Below, piece after piece: positions 45,055 to 53,926 of a stretch of 64,000 bases of DNA. The notes under the pieces were generated by a model. The model was given only the letters and a program-made list of their open reading frames with translations. It did no database searches and was not told where the DNA came from. Within the stretch, counting starts at the first letter, position 1. Every line of letters starts with the position of its first letter. The translations under genes and the position numbers were made by a program. This DNA comes from Buttiauxella selenatireducens. Lineage in GTDB: Bacteria > Pseudomonadota > Gammaproteobacteria > Enterobacterales > Enterobacteriaceae. Location of the stretch: contig NZ_CP133838.1 of NCBI RefSeq assembly GCF_031432975.1, forward strand, positions 3,596,001-3,660,000, written 5' to 3'.

Positions 45055-45786
45055 ATGAAGAAGTTTATTTTGGCCGCCATGTTCGCTACAGCCGCATTCA
45101 ACGTGGCCGCAGCCGACAAAATCAACTTTGGTTCTTCTGCCACTTATCCGCCATTTGAATCACTTGATGCTAATAATCAGATCGTCGGTTTTGATATCGA
45201 CCTGGCTAAAGCTTTATGCAAACAAATGCAGGCAGAGTGCACGTTCACAAACCACGCATTTGACAGTTTGATCCCGTCACTTAAATTCCGCAAATATGAT
45301 GCGGTAATTTCAGGTATGGATATTACGCCTGAACGTAGCAAGCAAGTTTCCTTTACTACACCGTACTACGCCAACTCGGCGGTCGTGATTGCCAAAAAAG
45401 GTGCGTTTAACTCTTTTGATGAACTGAAAGGCAAACGTATCGGTATGGAAAATGGCACCACACACCAGAAATATCTCCAGGAAAAGCATCCGGAAATTAA
45501 AACGGTTTCTTACGATAGCTACCAGAATGCGATTATCGACCTGAAAAATGGCCGTATTGATGGAGTATTTGGTGACACGGCAGTGGTAAATGAGTGGCTG
45601 AAGACCAACCCACAATTAGGGACTGTTGGCAGCCACGTTACCGATGCAGAATATTTTGGAACGGGGCTGGGTATTGCAGTACGCCCGGATAACCCGGCAC
45701 TGTTAACGAAATTGAATACGGCGCTGGCGGCAATTAAAGCTGACGGGACATATCAGAAGATCAGCGCCCAGTGGTTCCCTCAGTAA
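45055..45786 (+). CDS. artJ: Arginine-binding periplasmic protein ArtJ
   Basis: ArtJ is the high-affinity arginine-binding protein of the Art system. The 243-residue precursor has a signal peptide ending about residue 19 (NVAA|ADK). The binding-protein signature GFDIDLAKALCKQM is present. GGGAG precedes the ATG. It is monocistronic, with its own ArgR operator; downstream lies a hairpin array rather than a simple terminator. Confidence 0.96.
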   Translation: MKKFILAAMFATAAFNVAAADKINFGSSATYPPFESLDANNQIVGFDIDLAKALCKQMQAECTFTNHAFDSLIPSLKFRKYDAVISGMDITPERSKQVSFTTPYYANSAVVIAKKGAFNSFDELKGKRIGMENGTTHQKYLQEKHPEIKTVSYDSYQNAIIDLKNGRIDGVFGDTAVVNEWLKTNPQLGTVGSHVTDAEYFGTGLGIAVRPDNPALLTKLNTALAAIKADGTYQKISAQWFPQ

Positions 45787-45792
45787 AAGATG

Positions 45793-46020
45793 CCCTCACC
45801 CCGCCCCTCTCCCACAGGAGAGGGTGAAAAGAAAAGTGAAAAAGAAGATCCCCCTCCTTTGGGAGAGGGTGAAAAGAAAAGTGAAAAAGAAGATCCCCTC
45901 TCCTTTGGGAGAGGGTGAAAAGAAAAGTGGAAAAGAAGATCCCCTCTCCTTTGGGAGAGGGTGAAAAGAAAAGTGAAAAAGAAAATCCCCTCTCCTTTGG
46001 GAGAGGGTTAGGGTGAGGGG
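45793..46020. repeat. Array of five hairpins with 46-bp period between artJ and rlmC
   Basis: Five copies of a stem of the type CCCTCTCC-TTTG-GGAGAGGG are joined by four nearly identical purine-rich linkers (TGAAAAGAAAAGTGAAAAAG). The period is 46 bp. The outer ends form a longer inverted repeat: CCCTCACCCC at the left and GGGGTGAGGG-type sequence (TTAGGGTGAGGGG) at the right. Copy 2 has lost a T in its left arm and one linker has G for A, so the copies have begun to diverge. It fills the whole gap between two convergent genes and could end transcription from both. Confidence 0.9.
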
Positions 46021-46025
46021 AAAAA

Positions 46026-47153
46026 TTAAGCTCGCACCAACAGCGTCAACACTTCGTAATGCGCGGTATGCGGGAACATATCGAACAATTGCACACGTTC
46101 TACCCGGTATTCCGCCAACGACGCAATATCCCGCGCCATCGTCTGCGCATTGCAGCTTGAATAGATAATGTATTTCGGGGCCATGTTATTCAAAAAATAA
46201 CAGAGTGCCTGGCCAATTCCACGCCGTGGAGGATTCACTAATACCAGATCGGGTACATCGTGCTGTTCAGTGGCAAATTTCGTTGAATCCAATGCCTGGA
46301 ATTGAATATCCGTTAATCCAAGTTTTTCCGCTGACTGACGTGCGCAGGCAATCGCCTCAGGGGCAATTTCAATTCCGGTCAGTTTCATATCGGGCGTTGC
46401 ACAGTGCAGGCCAAACCCACCCACCCCGCAGAACAAATCCCACATATGTTTGACGGGCAGCTTACGCACCCAGTCACGAGCCGTGGCGTACAAAGATGCC
46501 GCAACGGTTGGGTTCGTCTGGAAGAAGCTTTGCGGACGAATATACAGCGGCACACCGTTAAACTGTTCTTCCAGCGCTTGCTGTTCGGTTAATGGGATTT
46601 CCTGCTCGCCTTCCATAATCGCCATATGCACGGGCTGAATGTTGGCAGAAATCACTTTTAGCTGCGGGAGCTGTTGCTGCAACCAGGGGAGTGCAGAGCG
46701 GAGCTGTTCCAGTTTTGCTTCTGATCGCAGAACAAAACGCAGCATCATGCCGCCGTCTAACTGACTTTCCGTTAGCAGCAGATATTTCAATTCACCGCGT
46801 TTGCGCGCCACGTTATAGGGCGTAAGTCCCGCACGCGCGATAAACGGTTTCAGTACGGTAAACACAGCCTGAAATGAAGCCGGATACAGCGGACACTCGG
46901 TTAAATCTTCAGGTGTACCATCGCGATGCAGCATCCCCAACAGTGGTTTCTCTACGCTGCCGCTGACCACCATTTTGGCTTTATTGCGGAATGCCTGCTC
47001 AGGGCCGCTGACTGGCGCGCACCACTCTTGCACCGCAATACCCTCCAGCAAATGCTGAAGTTCCTTCATCTTGGCGGTGAGTTGTTCGGAAACCGGCTGT
47101 TCAATCCACTGACAAGAGCGGCAGCGATTAGCCTGATAGAGCACGCAATGCAT
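46026..47153 (-). CDS. rlmC: 23S rRNA m5U747 methyltransferase RlmC
   Basis: RlmC (RumB) methylates U747 of 23S rRNA with S-adenosylmethionine. The 375-residue product has N-terminal cysteines for a [4Fe-4S] cluster (Cys3, Cys12, Cys15 region and Cys87), the SAM motif [14 protein letters not shown] and the catalytic cysteine in [12 protein letters not shown]. Length and start are standard. It is convergent with artJ across the hairpin array. Confidence 0.95.
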   Translation of the reverse strand: MHCVLYQANRCRSCQWIEQPVSEQLTAKMKELQHLLEGIAVQEWCAPVSGPEQAFRNKAKMVVSGSVEKPLLGMLHRDGTPEDLTECPLYPASFQAVFTVLKPFIARAGLTPYNVARKRGELKYLLLTESQLDGGMMLRFVLRSEAKLEQLRSALPWLQQQLPQLKVISANIQPVHMAIMEGEQEIPLTEQQALEEQFNGVPLYIRPQSFFQTNPTVAASLYATARDWVRKLPVKHMWDLFCGVGGFGLHCATPDMKLTGIEIAPEAIACARQSAEKLGLTDIQFQALDSTKFATEQHDVPDLVLVNPPRRGIGQALCYFLNNMAPKYIIYSSCNAQTMARDIASLAEYRVERVQLFDMFPHTAHYEVLTLLVRA

Positions 47154-47198
47154 AATTACATCCTGAAACCGGGGGGCGTAGATTGTAGCACTACGCTG

Positions 47199-47717
47199 TC
47201 ATTGAAGTTTAAAAAAAAGCCGACTCCGAGAAGGGATAAACAGCAAAAATAGCACCAACAAATCGGGTAGTTTCTGCGTCATGAGTGAACGGAATATTTC
47301 TCGTTTTGACTCACCAGGGATACTGAACAGTTCAGGATAACCCCAGCCGAGTGACGCGGCCCATAAATAGCTAACGGTAATCACCTGCGTGGCAAGAAAC
47401 AGCCAGCGTCCCCAATTACGCCCTTTCATGATGACAAACGCACAGCGTAATTCGATACACAGCATCACCAGGCTACCGAGGAAAATCAGCGTCAGGCTCC
47501 AGGTTTGCACGCTACGGTGAATGAAATCAAGCGCTCCACTCACACCGAGCATGTTGAAAATCAACATCAAATCGAGGATTCGTGTAGTAAGAATAGCAAT
47601 TGCCGCCACCAGCACTAATGTGGGAGCGTTCAATTTCGCTTGTGTTTGACTTCGTTTCCTGAAAATTTCCGCAAACCTCGTGTTCCATACGACACAGTGC
47701 CGCGACAAGCGCGGCAC
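47199..47717 (-). CDS. ybjO: Inner-membrane protein YbjO, N-terminus disturbed
   Basis: The body of the 172-residue frame matches YbjO, a DUF2593 membrane protein of unknown role, with four hydrophobic segments and the conserved FIHRSVQTWSLTL and GYPELFSIPGESKREIF. The only in-frame ATG (47717) lies inside a 12-bp hairpin and its first residues do not resemble the family. The ATG expected from E. coli (at 47688, MEHEV) is out of frame by one base. Removing one A in the run near 47664-47668 would join the two. The true start, or a real frameshift, is unresolved. Confidence 0.7.
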   Translation of the reverse strand: MPRLSRHCVVWNTRFAEIFRKRSQTQAKLNAPTLVLVAAIAILTTRILDLMLIFNMLGVSGALDFIHRSVQTWSLTLIFLGSLVMLCIELRCAFVIMKGRNWGRWLFLATQVITVSYLWAASLGWGYPELFSIPGESKREIFRSLMTQKLPDLLVLFLLFIPSRSRLFFKLQ

Positions 47718-47721
47718 TGTG
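47693..47721. terminator. Perfect 12-bp hairpin between potI and ybjO
   Basis: CACAGTGCCGCG and its exact complement flank a five-base loop just upstream of the expected ybjO ATG and 23 bp past the potI stop. On the plus strand it is followed by GGTTTT; on the minus strand there is no T run. It resembles the lrp-ftsK hairpin in sequence (CAGTGCCG arms). Confidence 0.55.
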
Positions 47722-47744
47722 GGTTTTACCAGATTTTAAACCTT

Positions 47745-48590
47745 TCAGCTATGCCTTGCACGTTGGATGTCGCGTAGACGTTGCTTTTCCGCTCGCGCCA
47801 TAAACCACCAGGCAATCAATCCGATAATCCCAACCACGCCCAAAATTATAGACGCCAATGCGTTTATTTCAGGATTAACCCCCATTCTGACGCTTGAGAA
47901 TACCAGCATCGGTAACGTTGTCGCACCCGGCCCTGAGACAAAGCTGGCAATGACGAGATCATCAAGCGAGAGGGTGAACGCCAGCAGCCAACCGGAGACA
48001 ATCGCCGGCGCAATCATCGGGACGGTGATGACGAAGAAGACCTTCAACGGGGTTGCCCCCAGGTCCATCGCCGCTTCTTCGATTGAGTGATCCAACTCCC
48101 GCAAGCGCGAGCTGATGACCACAGAAACGTACGCGGTACAAAATGTCACATGAGCCAGCCAAATCGTCAGCATGCCACGGTCACTTGGCCAGCCGATAGC
48201 GTGCCCTAACGCGACAAACAGCAACAGCAGTGACAGACCGGTGATGACATCAGGCATAACCAGCGGTGCGGTGAGCATGAAGGCAAAACCCGTGGAGCCA
48301 CGGAATTTACCAAAACGCACCATAACGACGGCGGCAATAGTCCCAAGGATCACCGCTGCCGTCGCCGCTGCTGCCGCGATAGTTAAACTTAGCCCCACGG
48401 CGTTCATCATCGCGGAGTCCTGGAACAATTCGACATACCAGCGAGTCGACCACCCCGCCCAGACGGTCACCAGTTTTGAGCTGTTAAATGAATAGATAAC
48501 CAGCATCAGCATCGGTGCGTAGAGGAAGGTAAATCCAATGGCTAAAATCACAATGCGCCACGGTGAACGCACTACCGGTAAATTGTTCAT
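47745..48590 (-). CDS. potI: Putrescine ABC transporter permease PotI
   Basis: PotI is a membrane subunit of the putrescine importer PotFGHI. The start is the ATG at 48590 (MNNLPVVRSP), giving 281 residues, the family length; the frame remains open for 34 codons upstream but that lies in potH. Six membrane segments and the EAA loop (EEAAMDLGATPLKVFFVITV) are present. The potH stop overlaps its start by four bases. Confidence 0.95.
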   Translation of the reverse strand: MNNLPVVRSPWRIVILAIGFTFLYAPMLMLVIYSFNSSKLVTVWAGWSTRWYVELFQDSAMMNAVGLSLTIAAAAATAAVILGTIAAVVMVRFGKFRGSTGFAFMLTAPLVMPDVITGLSLLLLFVALGHAIGWPSDRGMLTIWLAHVTFCTAYVSVVISSRLRELDHSIEEAAMDLGATPLKVFFVITVPMIAPAIVSGWLLAFTLSLDDLVIASFVSGPGATTLPMLVFSSVRMGVNPEINALASIILGVVGIIGLIAWWFMARAEKQRLRDIQRARHS

Positions 48591-49540
48591 GCGTGGTCCT
48601 CCGCAGCTTTGTTTTGATATTTGTGGAACCACATGATCGGCACTATCAACAGGATAAGCATGGTTATCGCTACCGCTGACGCAACTGGCCAATCCCGGTT
48701 ATTGAAGAACTCCTGCCACAGAACACGACCAATCATGATGCTATCTGGCCCGCCAAGCAGTTCCGGTATAACAAACTCCCCCACCGCCGGAATAAACACC
48801 AGCATGGAGCCCGCGATAATGCCGCCTTTGGTCAGTGGCACGATCACGCTGAAGAATGTTTTCAGCGGGCGAGCCCCCAAATCTAACGACGCTTCCACTA
48901 ACGAGTAATCGAGTCGCGTCAGCGCGGTATAAATCGGCAACACCATAAACGGCAAATAGGCATAAACAATACCGATGTAGACCGCAAGATTGGTGTGCAG
49001 AATCACCAATGGTTGGTCAATAACCCCTAGCCACATCAATACGTTGTTCAGTACACCGTTATTTTTCAGTATGCCCATCCAGGCATAAACGCGGATCAGG
49101 AAGGAGGTCCATGAAGGTAAAATCACCAGCAATAACAGAATGTTACGCGTTGATGATTTACTGTGTGCCACCGCCCACGCCAGCGGATAACCCAGCAGCA
49201 AGCAGCATATTGTGGATACCCCAGCGACTTGCAGCGACTGTAAATAGGCATCTGCGTATAACGGATCGTCAGTGAGCTGGAGATAGTTCGCCAGATTCAG
49301 CGCCAGTGAAATCTGATCGTCAGCCCAGGTGATGAGATCGGTATAAGGTGGAATGGACCGGGCTATTTCAGCAAAACTTATCTTGAAGACAATCAAGAAC
49401 GGCAGCATAAACAGCAAAATCAGCCACAAGTACGGCAATGCAATCACAACCTTACGGCCATGGAGCATTTGCATTTTTGCCAGCCACATTTTAAAACTGC
49501 TGGCCGGTGGCTCGGCCGGGCGTTCGGTAATCGTGCTCAT
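48587..49540 (-). CDS. potH: Putrescine ABC transporter permease PotH
   Basis: PotH is the second permease of PotFGHI. The 317-residue product has six membrane segments and the EAA loop (VEASLDLGARPLKTFFSVIV). It starts nine bases after potG and overlaps potI by four bases (ATGA), so translation is likely coupled. Confidence 0.95.
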   Translation of the reverse strand: MSTITERPAEPPASSFKMWLAKMQMLHGRKVVIALPYLWLILLFMLPFLIVFKISFAEIARSIPPYTDLITWADDQISLALNLANYLQLTDDPLYADAYLQSLQVAGVSTICCLLLGYPLAWAVAHSKSSTRNILLLLVILPSWTSFLIRVYAWMGILKNNGVLNNVLMWLGVIDQPLVILHTNLAVYIGIVYAYLPFMVLPIYTALTRLDYSLVEASLDLGARPLKTFFSVIVPLTKGGIIAGSMLVFIPAVGEFVIPELLGGPDSIMIGRVLWQEFFNNRDWPVASAVAITMLILLIVPIMWFHKYQNKAAEDHA

Positions 49541-49549
49541 TTCGCCCCC

Positions 49550-50683
49550 TTAAACGGTCAAGACCACACAACTCTCGGCATCCCAACACAGACGAACTTC
49601 GTCACCCCAGGTTGGCATCCCCTTGCGGTTCCGGTTCTCATTTTGCAACTGCGCGCTGATCATCTGCCCACTCACCAGACGCACGTGATAAATCGACAGG
49701 TCGCCAAGATAGGCAATATGCACCACTTCACCGACCGCGAAGTTGTAACGGTCTTCTGGAGGTTCTTCGCAAAGCATGACTTTTTCAGGACGCAGTGCGA
49801 CGTACACCGGCACCCCGTCAACCACCGAAACATCCGGATCAACTTTAAGCGAATGAATCAGCCCAGGGCTTTCAATGATCAGCCCATCTTCCCGGCGCTC
49901 TTTCAACAGCCCTTCAAAGACGTTCACCGAACCGATAAATTCCGCGCTGTAGCGCGTAGCCGGATATTCGTAGACCTCTTCCGGCTCGCCAATTTGCTCG
50001 AACTTGCCACGATTCATAATGGCGATACGTCCCGCCATGGTCATCGCTTCTTCCTGGTCGTGCGTCACCATGACGCAGGTGGCACCCACACGCTCGAGAA
50101 TATCCACGACTTCGAGCTGCATACGGTCACGCAATTTCTTATCCAGCGCGCCCATCGGCTCATCGAGCAGCAATAATTTTGGCCGTTTCGCGAGGCTTCG
50201 TGCCAGCGCGACACGCTGACGCTGCCCGCCTGAAAGCTGGTGCGGTTTGCGTTTGGCGTACTCTTGCATATGAACCAGCGTCAGCATCTCCTGCACACGC
50301 TGAGTGATTTCATTTTTCGGCAGCTTGTCTTGCTTGAGTCCAAACGCGATATTTTGCTCGACCGTCATATGCGGGAAAAGTGCATAGGACTGGAACATCA
50401 TATTGATTGGCCGCTGATAGGGCGGGACGTGTGACAAATCCACACCATCCAGCATGATTTGCCCGGCACTGGGTTGTTCAAAACCCGCCAGCATGCGTAA
50501 CAGCGTTGATTTACCACAGCCGGATGGCCCGAGCAGCGCAAAAATTTCGCCTTTATAAATAGTCAGATTGACATCATCAACGGCATGTTGCCCGTCAAAG
50601 GACTTAGTGAGGTTGCGAACTTCAAGCAGCGGCGTAAGCGCCTTGCGAGTTTTCGCGTGCGGACGAGGGATTACGTCAGTCAA
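49550..50683 (-). CDS. potG: Putrescine ABC transporter ATP-binding protein PotG
   Basis: PotG is the ATPase of the putrescine importer. Walker A GPSGCGKST, signature LSGGQRQR and Walker B LLLLDEPMGALD are present, with a C-terminal TOBE domain. The start is taken as TTG at 50683, giving 377 residues (MTDVIPRPHA), with GGAGAG nine bases upstream. The in-frame ATG at 50722 lies at the edge of an ERIC element, has no good ribosome site and adds 13 residues unlike the family. Confidence 0.9.
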   Translation of the reverse strand: MTDVIPRPHAKTRKALTPLLEVRNLTKSFDGQHAVDDVNLTIYKGEIFALLGPSGCGKSTLLRMLAGFEQPSAGQIMLDGVDLSHVPPYQRPINMMFQSYALFPHMTVEQNIAFGLKQDKLPKNEITQRVQEMLTLVHMQEYAKRKPHQLSGGQRQRVALARSLAKRPKLLLLDEPMGALDKKLRDRMQLEVVDILERVGATCVMVTHDQEEAMTMAGRIAIMNRGKFEQIGEPEEVYEYPATRYSAEFIGSVNVFEGLLKERREDGLIIESPGLIHSLKVDPDVSVVDGVPVYVALRPEKVMLCEEPPEDRYNFAVGEVVHIAYLGDLSIYHVRLVSGQMISAQLQNENRNRKGMPTWGDEVRLCWDAESCVVLTV

Positions 50684-50718
50684 TTGTGTGCTCTCCGGCA
50701 AAAGCAAAATTCTACCTT

Positions 50719-50827
50719 TCATCTTTCAAATCGCAGGGGTGTTGGCTGCTTTCGTTCACCCCAGTCACTTACTTATGTAAGCTCCTGGGGGTTCTCTCTC
50801 TTGCCGCCTACCTGCAACTTGAAATCT
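50719..50827 (-). repeat. ERIC element 4 (potF-potG)
   Basis: This is an ERIC in reverse orientation with the core GTTCACCCCAGTCACTTACT and GTAAGCTCCTGGGGGTT. It is about 109 bp long, so slightly shorter than full length near the outer arms. It lies inside the pot operon, between the potF stop and the potG start, and must be transcribed with it. Confidence 0.88.
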
Positions 50828-50855
50828 AAAAGTTATAACCAACTAAAATATCTAA

Positions 50856-51968
50856 CTATTTCCCTGTTTTAACTTTAGTCCAGGCACGCGTAATGACACG
50901 GTCAACTTTTGGTGATTGCACACCTTGAGTGAACAGTTTGCTGCGAACATCAGCCGGTGGATAAATGCCCGGATTATCACGAATCTCAGCATTTAACAGC
51001 GGAGTCGACTCTTTATTCGCATTGGCGTAATAAACGTGATTACTGATATTCGCGACGACATCCGGTCGCATCAGATAGTTAAGGAACTGATAGGCTTCAT
51101 CTTTATTTTTCGCGTCATTGGTGATTGCGAACATATCGAAGTAAACCATCGCCCCTTCTTTAGGAATGGTATAAGCAATATTCACGCCATTTTTGGCTTC
51201 TTTAGCGCGGTTTGCCGCCTGGAGAATATCGCCAGACCAACCGATCGCCACGCAGATGTCGCCGTTAGCCAAATCGTTGATGTATTGGGAAGAGTGGAAA
51301 TAACGGATAGACGGACGCAATTTCAACAGCAGATCGTTCGCCGCACCGGTGTAATCACTCGGATTGGTGCTGTTAGGATCTTTGCCCAGGTAGTGCAATA
51401 CGCTTGCGTAAACCTCGCTCGGCGCATCAAGGAACGAAACGCCACAGCTTTTCAGCTTCTCAAGATTTTCTGGTTTCAGGATGAGATCCCAGCTGTCCAC
51501 CGGCGCATCTTTGCCCAATACCGCTTTGACTTTATCGACGTTGTAGCCAATTCCTGTCGTAACCATCATGTACGGAATGCCGTATTTATTGTCATGGTCA
51601 TTATGGGCGACCAGTTTAAGCATTTCCGGATCGAGATTTTTGTAGTTCGGCAATTTGCTCTTATCAAGAGGCTGGAAAATACCGGCCTGAGCCTGACGCT
51701 CCAGGAATTGTGAAGAAGGCACGACGAGGTCATAACCCGTACTGCCGGCCATTAACTTCCCTTCCAGAACTTCGTTGGAGTCGAAGACGTCGTACACCAC
51801 TTTAATGCCGGTTTCTTTCGTAAAGTTTGCCAACGTATCTGGAGCAATATAATCAGACCAGTTATAAACGTGCAGCGTCTTTTGTTCAGCGGCAAATGTC
51901 GTGGCAGAGACTGCCATCAACAAACCCGTCACCATCCCCGACAACAATTTTTTACGTTGGGCGAACAT
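50856..51968 (-). CDS. potF: Putrescine-binding periplasmic protein PotF
   Basis: PotF is the periplasmic putrescine-binding protein feeding PotGHI. The 370-residue precursor has a signal peptide ending near residue 26 (TTFA|AEQ). The sequence YNWSDYIAPDTLANF and GWSGDI carry ligand-site residues known from E. coli PotF. It is the first gene of potFGHI, and an ERIC element follows before potG. Confidence 0.96.
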   Translation of the reverse strand: MFAQRKKLLSGMVTGLLMAVSATTFAAEQKTLHVYNWSDYIAPDTLANFTKETGIKVVYDVFDSNEVLEGKLMAGSTGYDLVVPSSQFLERQAQAGIFQPLDKSKLPNYKNLDPEMLKLVAHNDHDNKYGIPYMMVTTGIGYNVDKVKAVLGKDAPVDSWDLILKPENLEKLKSCGVSFLDAPSEVYASVLHYLGKDPNSTNPSDYTGAANDLLLKLRPSIRYFHSSQYINDLANGDICVAIGWSGDILQAANRAKEAKNGVNIAYTIPKEGAMVYFDMFAITNDAKNKDEAYQFLNYLMRPDVVANISNHVYYANANKESTPLLNAEIRDNPGIYPPADVRSKLFTQGVQSPKVDRVITRAWTKVKTGK

Positions 51969-52359
51969 ATGTCATTCCTTCTGAATAAAGGGTAAATCTC
52001 GCTTTCACGAGCAGAATTTACTCAATCAAACTTTTATGCATTTAGTTAATGCTTTGGGAACATGCAAGAACCATGCATCTCTATTCAAACTACGGTGAAA
52101 AAAGCTGGCGCCTTCCCACAGACGTTGCATATTTTAAGTGTCACGCAAGAATAACTGTAGCCAGGGTTAGTGACTATAGCGCGACTAAAAAAGCGCCTTA
52201 TATCAATTTTTTAACAAAAAAATGCCTATACCGTCGCGTGATACTGGCAACAATGGCGAGAATAATGCTTAGGAATAGCGGGTAAGGCAGGATAAAAAAT
52301 GTGGGCCGCAGCGGACAAAACAGCCGCTGCGTTCAGAAAAGAAACGATCGGTGCAGAAG
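51969..52359. other. potF-ybjN gap: promoter region and ybjN terminator
   Basis: No gene is supported in this 391-bp stretch. The left part should hold the potF promoter, but no clear -35/-10 pair was assigned. The right part contains a leftward terminator for ybjN at about 52295-52331: CGCAGCGG and CCGCTGCG arms, then GCCCACATTTTTTA. Confidence 0.6.
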
Positions 52360-52842
52360 TTAGTGTAAAAAGTGGGTTTGAACCAGGGTGCTGTCTTGCT
52401 CTTCTTCCCCGTCAGAGATGTAGAGCAACTGATTCGCGCACGCTTCCAGAATCACCATCGAGATCTGCTCTTCGCTCTGTTTTACAAAATGAGCAAATTG
52501 CTCGCGCGTTATTCCAACCGCCGCTTGTAGCGACTGGCAAACCACGAGTTTTGGTAAATTGTCGTCCTGGATATCTAAAAACGCTTTCACCGTCAGTGAA
52601 CTGGCATTAATAGACGAGAGATCGGATGCCAGGGGCAACAATGCGGAGGGCTTTACCTCGGCCAGGGCTGAAAACAAGACGATATTATCGACAAGATCGA
52701 TTTTCGCATCGTAGACACCATCAAAATTCTGCATATGAGGCAGATGGAGCGCCTGGCAGGTATCGCACTCGAAAATGGTCACGCCGATTTCGTCAAGCCA
52801 GCGGCGTAAGATGTCCAGAGTAGGGACAACGAGTGAATCCAT
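52360..52842 (-). CDS. ybjN: YbjN family sensory-transduction-like protein
   Basis: YbjN is an enterobacterial protein with a chaperone-like (type III chaperone-like) fold; its overproduction in E. coli affects motility and stress responses, but the mechanism is unknown. The product is 160 residues from the ATG at 52842 (MDSLVVPTLD), the position of the E. coli start; an opening to 52908 is not conserved. The core ECDTCQALHLPHMQNFDGVY is intact. It lies 117 bp downstream of rimK on the same strand. Confidence 0.93.
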   Translation of the reverse strand: MDSLVVPTLDILRRWLDEIGVTIFECDTCQALHLPHMQNFDGVYDAKIDLVDNIVLFSALAEVKPSALLPLASDLSSINASSLTVKAFLDIQDDNLPKLVVCQSLQAAVGITREQFAHFVKQSEEQISMVILEACANQLLYISDGEEEQDSTLVQTHFLH

Positions 52843-52959
52843 AAATGCCGTAGCCTCTTTTAAAGGGGTGATTAATAGCCTATCTAAGTCGCGCCATAGC
52901 TTACGCAAAAATAGCGCTTCATACTATTATTATGCGTCCAATGGTGCCGATGCTCGAAT

Positions 52960-53862
52960 TTAGCCGCCCGTTTTCAGGCAATAACCAGGATGGGCCTGTT
53001 GCTCAATCCACTTGATCATTAGGGTCGCAATGTCGACACCGCTCGTCTTTTCAATGCCTTCCAGACCCGGTGACGCATTAACCTCCATCACCAGCGGGCC
53101 ACGCTTCGCGCGTAAAATATCAACACCAGCGACATCCAGCCCCAACGTTGCGGCAGCATGAAGGGCAATTTCGCGCTCACGCTCGGTAATTTCGACCTGA
53201 TTCGCCACGCCTCCGCGATGCAAGTTAGAACGGAAGTCCCCTGGTTTTGCCTGGCGTTCGATAGCCGCCACCACTTTATTCCCTACCACCAAACAACGAA
53301 TATCCCTGCCCTGCGCTTCTTTTATATATTCTTGCACCAATATGTGAGCATTCAGACCGCGGAATGCGTCAATCACGCTTTCTGCGGCCTGGCGCGTTTC
53401 CGCTAACACCACGCCGATCCCTTGTGTCCCTTCAACCAACTTCACCACCAGCGGCGCACCACCGACCATGTCGATTAAATCACTGGTGTCATCGGGCGAG
53501 TGAGCAAAACCGGTCACGGGTAAATCAATGCCCTGGCGCGCCATTAGCTGCAATGACCGCAGTTTGTCGCGAGCACGGGTGATGGCTACAGATTCGTTAA
53601 GCGGATAGCTCCCTAACATTTCGAACTGGCGTAGAACGGCGGTGCCGTAGAAAGTAATCGCGGATCCGATACGCGGAATCACCGCATCATAATGGGGAAG
53701 CTGGCGCCCTTTATAGTGCACTGACGGGGCCGCCGGATTGATATTCATATAGCACGATAGGGGATCGATGATTTCGACTACGTGGCCACGGCGAGATGCC
53801 GCTTCACGAAGCCGTTTACAAGAATAAAGCGTTCCATCCCGGGATAAAATGGCGATTTTCAC
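52960..53862 (-). CDS. rimK: Ribosomal protein S6 glutamate ligase RimK
   Basis: RimK is an ATP-grasp ligase that adds glutamate residues to the C-terminus of ribosomal protein S6 and makes poly-alpha-glutamate. The 300-residue product has the ATP-grasp segments [17 protein letters not shown] and [14 protein letters not shown]. In E. coli nfsA lies directly upstream; here xapABR is inserted between them, so rimK-ybjN must use another promoter. Confidence 0.96.
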   Translation of the reverse strand: MKIAILSRDGTLYSCKRLREAASRRGHVVEIIDPLSCYMNINPAAPSVHYKGRQLPHYDAVIPRIGSAITFYGTAVLRQFEMLGSYPLNESVAITRARDKLRSLQLMARQGIDLPVTGFAHSPDDTSDLIDMVGGAPLVVKLVEGTQGIGVVLAETRQAAESVIDAFRGLNAHILVQEYIKEAQGRDIRCLVVGNKVVAAIERQAKPGDFRSNLHRGGVANQVEITEREREIALHAAATLGLDVAGVDILRAKRGPLVMEVNASPGLEGIEKTSGVDIATLMIKWIEQQAHPGYCLKTGG

Positions 53863-53926
53863 CCTGCACCTCAGCGTTTCCAGTCCGATAATAACAGCGC
53901 GGTTATCATAGCACCGCCATTGTGTT

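Noticed and set aside
45793-46020. CRISPR-like periodic array
   Set aside because: The linkers between the hairpins are nearly identical rather than unique, the period is 46 bp with no separate repeat and spacer, and there are no cas genes nearby.
49460-50176. Plus-strand open frame of 238 codons
   Set aside because: It is antisense to potH and potG; its His/Arg/Phe-rich composition is typical of a shadow frame.
52049-52285. 78-codon frame in the potF-ybjN gap
   Set aside because: It has no ribosome site, no recognisable similarity and falls in the potF promoter region.
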